A stretch of DNA of 64,000 nucleotides from assembly GCF_039673065.1 (NCBI RefSeq), contig NZ_JBDJKW010000001.1, forward strand, positions 541,782 through 605,781, in the 5' to 3' direction. This stretch comes from Allobosea sp039673065 (lineage in GTDB: Bacteria > Pseudomonadota > Alphaproteobacteria > Rhizobiales > Beijerinckiaceae). The first letter of the stretch is position 1; every line of letters starts with the position of its first letter. A model generated the notes under the pieces. That model made no database searches. It saw only the letters and a list, made by a program, of their open reading frames with translations, and was not told where the DNA came from. This document shows, in pieces, positions 38,936 to 47,295 of the stretch. The position numbers were made by a program, and so were the translations under genes.

Positions 38936-39816
38936 TGACCGAGCGCGATTTCGCCTTCCTGCGCGACCTGCTGCACCGGCGCTCCGGGCTGAGCCTCGGC
39001 ACCGACAAGCACTATCTCGTCGACAGCCGGCTCGGCATGCTCTGCCGGCGGCTCGGCATCGAGGACATCCCGGCCCTGGTCGAGCGGCTGCGCGGCGAGC
39101 CGCATGGTGAGCTCGAAAGCGCCGTGGTCGACGCGATGACCACGAACGAGACCCTGTTCTTCCGCGACCGCACGCCGTTCGACCTGTTCCGCAACGTCAT
39201 CCTCCCGGAAAAGCTCGCGGCCAATGCCGCCAGCCGCAGCCTGCGCATCTGGTGCGCGGCGGTGTCGTCCGGCCAGGAGGCCTATTCGCTGGCGATGATC
39301 CTGCACGAGCACGCGCAGAGCCTCGCGGGCTGGCGCGTCGATCTGCTCGGCACCGACATCTCCGCCGAGGTGCTGGAGAAGGCGCGGCAGGGCCTCTACA
39401 CCCAGTTCGAGGTGCAGCGCGGCCTGCCGATCCAGATGCTGCTGCGTCATTTCCGGCAGGAAGGCGACAAATGGCGGGTGGACGAGCACATCCGCGGCAT
39501 GGTCGAGCTGCGGCGGCACAACCTGCTCGATCCGAACGCGCATTTCGGCCAGTTCGACGTGATCTTCTGCCGCAACGTGCTGATCTATTTCGACGTGCCG
39601 ACCAAGGCCCGCGTCATGGACGCGCTGGCCCAGCGCCTCGCCCCCAACGGAGTCTTCGTGCTCGGCGCGGCCGAGACCGTGATCGGGATCAGCACCAGCC
39701 TGGTGCCTGACGAGACGCATCGCGGGCTCTATCGCGACGCCGGCGCGCGCGCGGTCTCCTCCGCGCCGGCCGGAGGCGGCTTCGTCGGCCTGCCCCTGCC
39801 TCCGCGCGGCGCGTAA
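38935..39816 (+). CDS. cheR: chemotaxis protein methyltransferase CheR
   Basis: A 293-residue CheR: N-terminal helical domain (about 1-75) and SAM-binding domain with LRIWCAAVSSGQEAYSLAM, LLGTDISAEVLEKARQGLY and FDVIFCRNVLIYFD. It methylates receptor glutamates. It ends the che operon; no receptor gene lies in the window. Confidence 0.94.
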   Translation: MTERDFAFLRDLLHRRSGLSLGTDKHYLVDSRLGMLCRRLGIEDIPALVERLRGEPHGELESAVVDAMTTNETLFFRDRTPFDLFRNVILPEKLAANAASRSLRIWCAAVSSGQEAYSLAMILHEHAQSLAGWRVDLLGTDISAEVLEKARQGLYTQFEVQRGLPIQMLLRHFRQEGDKWRVDEHIRGMVELRRHNLLDPNAHFGQFDVIFCRNVLIYFDVPTKARVMDALAQRLAPNGVFVLGAAETVIGISTSLVPDETHRGLYRDAGARAVSSAPAGGGFVGLPLPPRGA

Positions 39817-39880
39817 GCCCTCAGGGCGGCGCGGGCCGCAGGCACGCGGATTCACTGCCCTGCCCAGACAGAGCCCCACA

Positions 39881-39908
39881 CAAACAAAAACCCCGCCTCT
39901 CGGCGGGG
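39881..39908 (-). terminator. intrinsic terminator of ctrA
   Basis: CCCCGCC-TCTC-GGCGGGG (39891-39908) followed on the minus strand by TTTTTGTTTG is a textbook intrinsic terminator for leftward transcription, about 80 bases after the ctrA stop. The same hairpin could slow the rightward cheR transcript. Confidence 0.88.
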
Positions 39909-39989
39909 TCCCCGTTCGCCTGCCGTGTACATCCGACGTTCAGGCGAGAAAACGGATAGGCGGCGATGATGACGCCGCGATGACGGCCG

Positions 39990-40691
39990 TCAGGCCGGAA
40001 TGCGTTCCTCGACCTCGTTCGGCTCGCGCAGCACATAGCCGCGGCCCCACACCGTCTCGATGTAGTTCTTGCCGTCCGAGGCGTTCGCCAGCTTCTTGCG
40101 CAGCTTGCAGATGAACACGTCGATGATCTTCAGCTCCGGCTCGTCCATGCCGCCATAGAGATGGTTCAGGAACATCTCCTTGGTCAGGGTCGTGCCCTTG
40201 CGGAGCGAGAGCAGCTCCAGCATCTGGTATTCCTTGCCGGTGAGGTGCACGCGCTGGGCGTCGACCTCGACGGTCTTGGTGTCCAGATTGACGACCAGGT
40301 CGCCCGTGGTGATGACCGACTGGGCGTGGCCCTTCGAGCGGCGGACGATCGCGTGGATGCGCGCCACCAGCTCGTCCTTGTGGAACGGCTTGGTCAGGTA
40401 GTCGTCCGCGCCGAAGCCCAGGCCCTTCACCTTGTCCTCGATGCCGGCCAGGCCGGAGAGGATCAGGATCGGCGTCTTGACCTTGGCGACCCGCAGCGCC
40501 CGCAGCACCTCGTAGCCGGACATGTCGGGCAGATTGAGGTCGAGCAGGATGATGTCGTAGTCGTAGAGCTTGCCGAGATCGACCCCCTCTTCGCCGAGAT
40601 CCGTCGTGTAGACGTTGAAGCTCTCGGACTTGAGCATGAGCTCGATGCTCTGGGCGGTCGCGCTATCGTCCTCGATCAGCAGAACCCGCAT
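39990..40691 (-). CDS. ctrA: cell cycle response regulator CtrA
   Basis: A 233-residue OmpR-type regulator: receiver with acidic Glu7-Asp8-Asp9, phospho-Asp51 (LLDLNLPDMSGYEVLR) and Lys in YLTKPFHKDEL, then a winged-helix domain with the near-invariant CtrA stretches HLTGKEYQMLELLSLRKG, MDEPELKIIDVFICKLRKKL and VWGRGYVLR. In alphaproteobacteria it controls cell cycle and flagellar genes. It diverges from fliI over 477 bases that hold a TTAACCAT half-site and two GANTC sites, suggesting autoregulation and methylation control. The C-terminus ends in PA rather than the AA that Caulobacter uses for ClpXP. Confidence 0.97.
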   Translation of the reverse strand: MRVLLIEDDSATAQSIELMLKSESFNVYTTDLGEEGVDLGKLYDYDIILLDLNLPDMSGYEVLRALRVAKVKTPILILSGLAGIEDKVKGLGFGADDYLTKPFHKDELVARIHAIVRRSKGHAQSVITTGDLVVNLDTKTVEVDAQRVHLTGKEYQMLELLSLRKGTTLTKEMFLNHLYGGMDEPELKIIDVFICKLRKKLANASDGKNYIETVWGRGYVLREPNEVEERIPA

Positions 40692-40809
40692 GTCACGTCC
40701 CCAATTTCGCCCCGAGGCGAACGTCCATTTCTCGATCCGACCAGCGCCCGAGTGGCCCTGACCGACGAACGCTTGCCCGATGAAACGCCACGCGACACGC
40801 TACGGAGAA

Positions 40810-40817
40810 ATGGTTAA
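40810..40817 (-). promoter_or_regulatory. CtrA half-site TTAACCAT upstream of ctrA
   Basis: Minus-strand TTAACCAT, about 120 bases before the ctrA start, equals the half-site known from Caulobacter CtrA-regulated promoters. No good TTAA partner lies seven bases away. Confidence 0.5.
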
Positions 40818-40825
40818 CAAACCCT

Positions 40826-40883
40826 GATTCCCGCGCGCAAGCGCTTCTTGGGCGAAGCCTGAAGATCCTTGTCGAAGTGAGTC
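40826..40883. promoter_or_regulatory. two GANTC (CcrM-type) sites in the ctrA upstream region
   Basis: GATTC at 40826-40830 and GAGTC at 40879-40883 flank the likely ctrA promoter region. In Caulobacter ctrA P1 is repressed by full methylation of one GANTC site. The match is to a short motif, so chance remains possible. Confidence 0.45.
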
Positions 40884-41010
40884 GAATTTGACACGGATCG
40901 GACTGGTCCCGGCCGCCGAAGCGCCATTCGCGGAAGCCGGGCCCGGAAAAACGATGCGAAATCGCCCGCTGAACCGTCTCGGCTTCGAAAGGCAGTGTTA
41001 ATCACACGGC

Positions 41011-41025
41011 TTAATGAATGGTAAA
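41011..41025 (+). promoter_or_regulatory. CtrA-box-like site upstream of fliI
   Basis: TTAA-TGAATGG-TAAA has the TTAA-N7-TTAA spacing with one mismatch, 144 bases before the fliI start. A further TTAACC half-site lies at 41133-41138. Confidence 0.4.
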
Positions 41026-41168
41026 TGCAGTCAACTCGTTAGGATTGATCGTCAGGACGGGCCGGCTTGTCCACAGAGCCGCCGGCGCGGCGCCTCGCCA
41101 GGCGCAGACGGCCCCGGCGGCCCCCGGCGCGCTTAACCCGCCGCGGCAGGAATGGTAAACGTCGTCCC

Positions 41169-42509
41169 ATGAGTGCAGCCCAGCCCGGGCACGACCGGTT
41201 ATCCACACTCGCCGCCATGATCGGCGAGCTCGACGCGACGACGGTCTACGGCCGCGTCACCGCCGTGCGCGGCCTTCTGGTCGAGGTCTCGGGGCCGATC
41301 GGCGCGATGAGCCTGGGCGGACGCGTCAACATCGAGATCGCCGCCGGCAGCCGAGTCCCCTGCGAGGTGATCGGCTTCTCCGGCGACAAGGCGCTGATCA
41401 TGCCCTATGGCGGTCTCGACGGCGTACGGCGCGGCTGCCCGGCCTATGTCGAGCGCAGCCTCGCCGGCCTGCGCCCCACCCGCGCCTGGCTCGGCCGCGT
41501 CGTCGACGCGCTGGGCCGCCCCGTCGACGGCGGCCCGCCGCTGCCGCAGGGCGAGCAGACCGTGCCATTCCGCAACGATCCGCCCTCCGCCCATGCGCGG
41601 CGCCGCGTTGGCGCACCGCTCGACCTCGGCGTGCGCGCGCTCAACACGTTCCTGACCTGCTGCCTCGGCCAGCGCATGGGCATCTTCGCCGGCTCCGGCG
41701 TCGGCAAGTCGGTGCTGCTCTCGATGCTGGCGCGCTATGCCCGCGCCGACGTCAACATTATCGGCCTGATCGGCGAGCGCGGCCGCGAGGTCCAGGAATT
41801 CCTCCAGGACGATCTCGGCCCGGAGGGTCTGGCACGCTCGATCGTCGTGGTCGCGACCTCCGACGAGCCGGCGCTGATGCGCAAGCAGGCCGCGCTGACC
41901 ACGCTCAGCCTCGCCGAGTTCTTCCGCGACCAGGGCCTGCAGGTGATGTGCCTGATGGATTCCGTGACGCGCTTCGCCATGGCGATGCGCGAGATCGGGC
42001 TGGCCGCCGGCGAGCCGCCGACCACCAAGGGCTATACGCCGACCGTCTTCGCCGAGCTGCCGCGCCTGCTCGAGCGCGCCGGCCCGGGCACCGGCGATGG
42101 CGCCATCACCGGCCTGTTCACCGTGCTCGTCGACGGCGGCGACCATGACGAGCCGGTCGCCGACGCGGTGCGCGGCATCCTCGACGGCCATATCGTCATG
42201 GAGCGCTCCATCGCCGAGCGCGGCCGCTATCCGGCGGTGAACATCCTGAAATCGGTGTCACGAACCATGCCGCGCTCCTGCGACCCGACCTATTACCCGG
42301 TCGTGCAGAAGGCGCGCGCCACGCTGGCGACCTATGCCGACATGGAGGAGCTGATCCGGCTCGGCGCCTATCGGCAAGGCTCCTCGGCCGAGGTCGACGA
42401 GGCAATCCGCCTCAACCCGGAGCTCGAGGAGTTCCTCAAGCAGTCCAAGGACGAGGCGACCGGGCTGGGCGATGGCTATGCCCGCCTCGCCCGCATCATG
42501 GGCATGTGA
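41169..42509 (+). CDS. fliI: flagellar export ATPase FliI
   Basis: A 446-residue ATPase of the F1-beta-like export family that unloads and energises flagellar type III export. Walker A AGSGVGKSVLLSML is near residues 173-186, followed by IGLIGERGREVQEF, Walker B (LQVMCLMDSVTRFAMA) and the SRTMPRSC segment. The ATG at 41169 is chosen; the open frame begins 102 bases earlier in low-complexity sequence. It diverges from ctrA. Its usual partner fliJ is displaced by 1.6 kb. Confidence 0.94.
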   Translation: MSAAQPGHDRLSTLAAMIGELDATTVYGRVTAVRGLLVEVSGPIGAMSLGGRVNIEIAAGSRVPCEVIGFSGDKALIMPYGGLDGVRRGCPAYVERSLAGLRPTRAWLGRVVDALGRPVDGGPPLPQGEQTVPFRNDPPSAHARRRVGAPLDLGVRALNTFLTCCLGQRMGIFAGSGVGKSVLLSMLARYARADVNIIGLIGERGREVQEFLQDDLGPEGLARSIVVVATSDEPALMRKQAALTTLSLAEFFRDQGLQVMCLMDSVTRFAMAMREIGLAAGEPPTTKGYTPTVFAELPRLLERAGPGTGDGAITGLFTVLVDGGDHDEPVADAVRGILDGHIVMERSIAERGRYPAVNILKSVSRTMPRSCDPTYYPVVQKARATLATYADMEELIRLGAYRQGSSAEVDEAIRLNPELEEFLKQSKDEATGLGDGYARLARIMGM

Positions 42510-42521
42510 GGGACCGCCGGC

Positions 42522-43724
42522 TCAGGCCGGCAGCCGGCGCACCATCAGCGCCATCGCCACCAGCGCGCAGCCCTGCAGCACGGCGCAGAGCAACAGGGTG
42601 ACCATCAGGCCGACGCGCTCGATCAGCACAGCGAACAACAGCGGCGCCGCGGCGAAGGCGAGGTTCTGGGGCACGGTCAGCCGGCCGAGCATAGCGCCGA
42701 AGCCGAGGCGCCCGAACAGCGCGAGCGGCAGCGTGACGCGGGCCACCGCGATCACCCCCATCGCTGCGCTGTAGAGGATCATGAACGCGCCCGCGATCAT
42801 GGCATTGCCCGGCGCCGTCGCCATCAGCAGGCAGGCGAGCGGCCCGAGCACCAGCCCGACCAGCGCGACCTTCTCGACCGGCAGGCGCTGGCCGGCCACC
42901 GCGTCGATCGCGCGCGCGGCCAGCGTCGCCGGCCCGCCCAGCGCCGCGATCGTCACAGCGGTGGCATGACCGATGCCCGCGCTCTCCATCAGCCCGATGA
43001 CATGGAGCGGCAGGCCCCAGGAGACCACCCCGCTGGCGGAGAAGGCGAAGGCGAGCAGGATGAACACCGGCCGGCGGTCGGCCGGCGGCACGCGGCCGCG
43101 ATCGATCGCGCTCAGGACCTCGTCCGGCGCCGCCTCGGGCGGCCTGGCCCGATAGCGCGGGATGGCGGCATGAATCGGCAGGACGATCAGCAGTTGCATC
43201 GCGGCGAACACCAACAGGCAGTTGCGCCAACCGATCGCGTCGGTGATCCATGCCGTGAGCGGCCAGAAGACGCTGGAGGACAGGCCGGTCACAAGCATCA
43301 TCAGGCCGAGGATGCGCCGCGCCCGCTCGCCCGTCAGCTGGGCGACGGTGACGTTGCCGGCATTGCTGAGCTGCATCGCATGGCCGACGCCGATCACCAG
43401 CCAGATCGCCAGATAGCTCACCGGCCCCTGCACCAGCGAGAACAGGCCGAGGCCGGTGGCGCAGACCAGCGCGCCGAGCACCATCACCGCACGCGTGCCG
43501 CGCTGGTCGAGATGGCGCCCGAGCGGCGGGGCGATCATCGCGCCGATGACGAGCAGGATGGTGATGCCGCCGAAGACGGTGGCGGGGCCGAGGCCGAGAT
43601 CGCGCGCGAGCGGCGCGGCCAGAACCGAGGGCGCGTAGTAGATCGAGCCCCAGCCGATCAGGCGCGTCAGCGAGAGGCCCGCGATCAGGGCGCCGTGGGG
43701 GGGCAGGTGCAGTGAGAAGGGCAC
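42522..43724 (-). CDS. MFS transporter
   Basis: A 400-residue protein with twelve predicted membrane helices and MFS-like loops (IAPPLGRHLDQRGTRAVMVLG between helices 2 and 3). The substrate is unknown. The start is uncertain; a GTG at 43724 just before the first helix is most likely, and the longer frame upstream is low-complexity. It lies in reverse orientation between fliI and fliJ, 12 bases from the fliI stop, breaking a normally adjacent pair. Confidence 0.85.
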   Translation of the reverse strand: MPFSLHLPPHGALIAGLSLTRLIGWGSIYYAPSVLAAPLARDLGLGPATVFGGITILLVIGAMIAPPLGRHLDQRGTRAVMVLGALVCATGLGLFSLVQGPVSYLAIWLVIGVGHAMQLSNAGNVTVAQLTGERARRILGLMMLVTGLSSSVFWPLTAWITDAIGWRNCLLVFAAMQLLIVLPIHAAIPRYRARPPEAAPDEVLSAIDRGRVPPADRRPVFILLAFAFSASGVVSWGLPLHVIGLMESAGIGHATAVTIAALGGPATLAARAIDAVAGQRLPVEKVALVGLVLGPLACLLMATAPGNAMIAGAFMILYSAAMGVIAVARVTLPLALFGRLGFGAMLGRLTVPQNLAFAAAPLLFAVLIERVGLMVTLLLCAVLQGCALVAMALMVRRLPA

Positions 43725-44066
43725 GGGTCGGGAACAGTCCGTCGGGCGCGGGGCGCGGTGATCGTCACGGATCGGAGGCGGTATCGCCGCGCATCCCGCC
43801 TGAGGGGCGTCGCGGCGCGCTATCGGCTTGGTCGTCGCACCGTTCGTCTCCCGGGACAGGGCTCCGCTGCTTCGGCACGAGCTATAGCGCCTGGACCGGC
43901 TCCGGAGCAGCCGCATGGGCGCCAGCGGGCCATGCATCAAAAGCGCAGGCTTCCGGTAAGGAACGGTCAACCTCCTTGCCCCATTGTCCTTTTCGTCTCG
44001 CGGAGTGTTGGGTGCCGTGCCGAGGGGTCGGCGTGGCGCCATGCGTAATCAGGAGTTCGATACGAG
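43725..44066. other. 342-base divergent spacer between MFS gene and fliJ
   Basis: No convincing gene. An AGGAG lies before the fliJ start. I see no TTAA-N7-TTAA box and no clear sigma-54 site, although fliJ must be transcribed from here because fliI is cut off by the MFS gene. Confidence 0.5.
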
Positions 44067-44480
44067 ATGAAGTCGCGAGAGACCCTTCTGCGGCTGAAGC
44101 GCTTTCAGGTCGATGAAAAGCGCCGCCGCGTGAGCCAGATCGAGATGATGATCGCGGAGTTCCACCGCATGGCCGGGGACCTCGACCGCGAGATCCAGAA
44201 CGAGGAAACGCGCGCGGGCATTTCCGACCCGGCGCATTTCGCCTATCCGACCTATGCCAAGGCGGCGATGGGGCGCCGCGACAACCTCATCCAGTCGGCC
44301 GACAATCTGCAGGGCCAGCTCGACGAGGCCAAGGCCGAGCTTCAGGAAGCCTTCGAGGACATGAAGAAGGTCGAGATTCTCGAGGATCGCGAGCGCGCCT
44401 CCGAGCGTGCCACCGAAGCGGCCCGCGACCAGGCGATGATGGATTCCATCGGTCTGCGCTCCGGCCGCGCCGGAGCCTGA
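44067..44480 (+). CDS. fliJ: flagellar export chaperone FliJ
   Basis: A 137-residue, highly charged coiled-coil protein starting MKSRETLLRLKRFQVDEKRR, the alphaproteobacterial FliJ form, with no signal peptide or membrane segment. FliJ sits in the FliI ring like the gamma subunit in F1. It is separated from fliI by an inverted MFS gene, so it needs its own promoter. Confidence 0.9.
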   Translation: MKSRETLLRLKRFQVDEKRRRVSQIEMMIAEFHRMAGDLDREIQNEETRAGISDPAHFAYPTYAKAAMGRRDNLIQSADNLQGQLDEAKAELQEAFEDMKKVEILEDRERASERATEAARDQAMMDSIGLRSGRAGA

Positions 44481-44486
44481 CGCGCC

Positions 44487-45110
44487 CTACCCGATCACGG
44501 GGTGGTGGGGCGCGGCCTCGCGGGGGAACCCTGCGACGCGCCGCGGATCGTCCACCACCTCGATCCCCCGCCGGAACGGCACGAAGCCGGAGCGGCGGTA
44601 GAAGACGACCGCATCCGGATGATCGAGGGTGCAGGTATGCACCCAGAGGCGCCGGATCGGACGGGCCCAGGCCAGCGCCAGCGCGCGGTTCATCAGCCAG
44701 CGCCCGGCGCCGCGGCCCAGCGCCGCAGAATCGAGGCCGAAAAAGGCCAGCTCCGCCTCCCCCTCGTCCCGGAAATCCAGCTCCAGCAGCCCTGCATCGC
44801 GCCCGTCCTTGCGCAGGGCGAAGCAGGATACCGCCGGATCGGCGAGGATCGCGGTGACCTCCTCGCGCGGCTTGAGCAGGCGGCTGAACCAGAGCCAGGG
44901 CTCGCCGACCTGCCGGTACAGCGCGAGATAGCGTGCGATCTCGTCGCCTGCGATCGGCGCCAGCGCCAGGCCGTCCGTGTCGGGCGGATCGTCGCGCCGC
45001 TCAGGCCGCGCCGTCATCTCCAGCGAGGTCACGATGCTGGCGATCTTGCCGGCGGGCAGATCGGTCGTGCCGTTCAGGCTGATGAGGAGCGTTTCGGGCG
45101 GCTGCGACAC
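44487..45110 (-). CDS. GNAT family N-acetyltransferase
   Basis: A 207-residue acetyltransferase. The acetyl-CoA region is near residues 130-150 (FFGLDSAALGRGAGRWLMNR), followed by RLWVHTCTLDHPDAVVFYRR with the GNAT Tyr and GFVPFRRG. The substrate is unknown. A GTG at 45110 preceded by AAGGAAA is chosen; the frame stays open further upstream without support. It is convergent with fliJ (6 bases) and divergent from the small secreted protein gene. Confidence 0.85.
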   Translation of the reverse strand: MSQPPETLLISLNGTTDLPAGKIASIVTSLEMTARPERRDDPPDTDGLALAPIAGDEIARYLALYRQVGEPWLWFSRLLKPREEVTAILADPAVSCFALRKDGRDAGLLELDFRDEGEAELAFFGLDSAALGRGAGRWLMNRALALAWARPIRRLWVHTCTLDHPDAVVFYRRSGFVPFRRGIEVVDDPRRVAGFPREAAPHHPVIG

Positions 45111-45171
45111 GGCAGGGTTTCCTTGCGGACCGCCGCGATGCTGACATGATCCCGGCGACAACTGCACAGCG

Positions 45172-45549
45172 ATGCCAGCCCCGTCCACGACACGCAAGAT
45201 CGCCGATACGCGCCGCCTCGACAGGCGGCTCGCCGCGCTGCTCGCCTGCCTGGTGATGCTGGCCGCCGTCATGCCGCATGTCGCGGCGCTCGCCCTGCCG
45301 CAGCCGCGCCCTCAAGCCGTGGCCATGATCGCGATCGAGCACGCCACCGCGCCCTGCCACGACGCAGGCGACGAGGCGGACAGGCCCGCGCCGGATTGCT
45401 GTACCATGCGCGGTTGCACCCTGCTGCTGCCCGTCCCGCACCTTTCGGCCGACGCGCCGGTGCGCTTCTGGCACCCCGTGGCGATGCCGGCTGCGCCATC
45501 GCCGGCCGGCATCGTGGTCGAGCCCGGCGACCGCCCTCCCCGCGCCTGA
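45172..45549 (+). CDS. small secreted Cys-rich protein (DUF2946-like)
   Basis: A 125-residue protein with an N-terminal basic region and hydrophobic helix (LAALLACLVMLAAVMPH, about residues 21-37), consistent with a signal peptide or anchor. The exported part has a PCHDAG motif and a PDCCTMRGCTLLLP motif, the pattern of DUF2946-like proteins often found near copper genes. It lies 68 bases upstream of the DUF305 gene. Metal binding is inferred from the Cys/His motif only. Confidence 0.6.
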   Translation: MPAPSTTRKIADTRRLDRRLAALLACLVMLAAVMPHVAALALPQPRPQAVAMIAIEHATAPCHDAGDEADRPAPDCCTMRGCTLLLPVPHLSADAPVRFWHPVAMPAAPSPAGIVVEPGDRPPRA

Positions 45550-45617
45550 ACCGCTCCCGCACGGCCGGCTCCGCCCCGGTGCCGGCCGACAAAGGTTCAC
45601 GCGACAAGGATAACGAC

Positions 45618-46001
45618 ATGATCACGACACGCAGTCTCGCCGCGGCCACGCTCGCCATCGGCCTCGCGCTCTCCGGCACCGCCATCGCCCAGGACGATAA
45701 GGGCCATGGCGGCCATGGCGCGCCGAGCGCTCCCGCCACCGCGGACACCGCCTCCACCGCCGCCTACCGCGCCGCGAACGACAAGATGCACAAGGACATG
45801 GGCATCGCCTTCAGCGGCAATGCCGATGTCGATTTCATGCGCGGCATGATCCCGCATCACCAGGGCGCGATCGACATGGCGCGCGTCGCGCTGGAGCACG
45901 GCAAGGACCCGCAGGTCCGCAAGCTGGCGCAGGAGGTCATCGCCGCGCAGGAGAAGGAGATCGCCTTCATGCGCGACTGGCTGGCGAAGCACGGCAAGTA
46001 G
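45618..46001 (+). CDS. secreted DUF305 protein
   Basis: A 127-residue protein with a Sec signal peptide (residues 1-24, ending AIA), a His-rich segment (DDKGHGGHG) and the DUF305 ferritin-like core DFMRGMIPHHQGAIDMARVAL. DUF305 proteins are periplasmic and often accompany copper or other metal resistance genes. AAGGATA precedes the ATG at 45618. A strong hairpin follows the stop. Confidence 0.88.
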   Translation: MITTRSLAAATLAIGLALSGTAIAQDDKGHGGHGAPSAPATADTASTAAYRAANDKMHKDMGIAFSGNADVDFMRGMIPHHQGAIDMARVALEHGKDPQVRKLAQEVIAAQEKEIAFMRDWLAKHGK

Positions 46002-46013
46002 CAGTTCGCTCCC

Positions 46014-46045
46014 GGATCTCCCGGCCCCGCCGCCGGGAGATCCTT
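46014..46045 (+). terminator. hairpin after the DUF305 gene
   Basis: GGATCTCCCGGC pairs with GCCGGGAGATCC (46014-46025 and 46032-46043), a 12-base perfect stem 12 bases after the stop, followed only by TT. It is a probable terminator with a weak T-run. Confidence 0.65.
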
Positions 46046-46180
46046 ACGCCGCCCGCGCTTGCCCTGCCGCCGCCGCGCTGGCAGAGAGGAAATCGGGCTG
46101 GCGGCCCCGCACAGGTTTCGGCACAGGCATGCTGCGATCCGCCATGGCAGCAGGCCCGGCGCTCAGTCCCCGCAGGTCGC

Positions 46181-47275
46181 ATGAAGAAGTATCTGGACTA
46201 TCTCTGGCCGATCATCGGCCTCGTGGCCGTCGTCTGGTCCGTCGACCTGCTCTGGGACAAGCTGAAGACCGAGGCGCTGACCAATGCGGCCGTGGCCGCG
46301 CGGCTCGAACAGGCCGGGCTGTGGGAGGCGATCACCATCGTCGCCAGCGGCATCGGCCAGAAAATTGCGCTGATCCCCCCCGCCGCCTTCTTCCATGCCG
46401 GGCTCGCGACGCTTGTCGCCTATGCCGCGCTCGCCTGGTACGACCGGATCGCGCTGATCCATCTCGGCCGCGAGAAGGGCATCTCCTGGCCCTATATCGC
46501 CGCCTGCTCCTTCGTGACCTACGCGCTCTCGCACAATATCGGCGCCTCGGTGTTCTCCGGCGGCATGGTGCGCTACCGCGCCTATACGGCGAAGGGGCTT
46601 TCGGCCGCCGAGATCGCGGTGCTGGTGGCGCTTTGCTCCTTCACTTTCGCCTTCGGCACGATCATGCTGATGGGGCTCGTGCTGGTGGGCGAGCCGGAGA
46701 TCCTTCGCCCGCTCAACCGGCTCTCGGAATGGTTCAGCATCGGCGACCGCCAAGCCCGGATGATCGGCTTCGCGATGCTGGCCTTCTGCGTGCTCTACAC
46801 GCTCGGCGCCTGGCTGCGCTTCAAGCCGCTGCGCATCGGCAAGTTCGAGCTGGTCTATCCGCGCCTGCCGGTGGTTGCGCGCCAGTATTTCGCCGCGCCG
46901 CTGGAGCTGATGGGCGCTGCCGGCATCATCTATTTCGCGCTGCCCGAACAGGGTAATCCGGGCTTCTTCATCGTGCTCGGCGCCTTCCTGCTGTCCTTCT
47001 CGGCCGGGTTGCTCAGCCAGGTGCCGGGCGGCGTGGGCGTGATGGAGGCGGTGTTCCTGGCGGTGATGCCGGGCATGCCGGCGCCGGCCGTCTTCGCCGC
47101 GCTGCTGATCTGGCGGCTGTTCTACCTGATCATCCCGCTTGTGCTGTCGCTGCCGGTGGTGCTTGCGTTCGAGCGCTCGCAATTGCGCAGGACACTGGCG
47201 CACGACACCCAGCTCAAGGCGCAGGAGGAGGCGGCGAAGAAGGCCGCCGCCCTCAAGCTCGACCCCAAGGGCTGA
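46181..47275 (+). CDS. YbhN / lysylphosphatidylglycerol synthase-type membrane protein
   Basis: A 364-residue protein with about eight membrane helices. The conserved SFVTYALSHNIGASVFSGGMVRYRAY and LLSQVPGGVGVMEAVFLAV segments identify the UPF0104/YbhN family, related to the flippase half of MprF. It has no synthase domain, so it probably moves or organises lipids. The last 30 residues are a charged cytoplasmic tail with EEAAKKAAALKL. Confidence 0.85.
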   Translation: MKKYLDYLWPIIGLVAVVWSVDLLWDKLKTEALTNAAVAARLEQAGLWEAITIVASGIGQKIALIPPAAFFHAGLATLVAYAALAWYDRIALIHLGREKGISWPYIAACSFVTYALSHNIGASVFSGGMVRYRAYTAKGLSAAEIAVLVALCSFTFAFGTIMLMGLVLVGEPEILRPLNRLSEWFSIGDRQARMIGFAMLAFCVLYTLGAWLRFKPLRIGKFELVYPRLPVVARQYFAAPLELMGAAGIIYFALPEQGNPGFFIVLGAFLLSFSAGLLSQVPGGVGVMEAVFLAVMPGMPAPAVFAALLIWRLFYLIIPLVLSLPVVLAFERSQLRRTLAHDTQLKAQEEAAKKAAALKLDPKG

Positions 47276-47295
47276 GCCACAAGGGCTGAACCCGC

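Noticed and set aside
40998..41014. TTAA-N9-TTAA pair as a CtrA box
   Set aside because: The spacing is nine bases, not the six or seven of known CtrA sites. The adjacent TTAA-N7-TAAA was kept instead.
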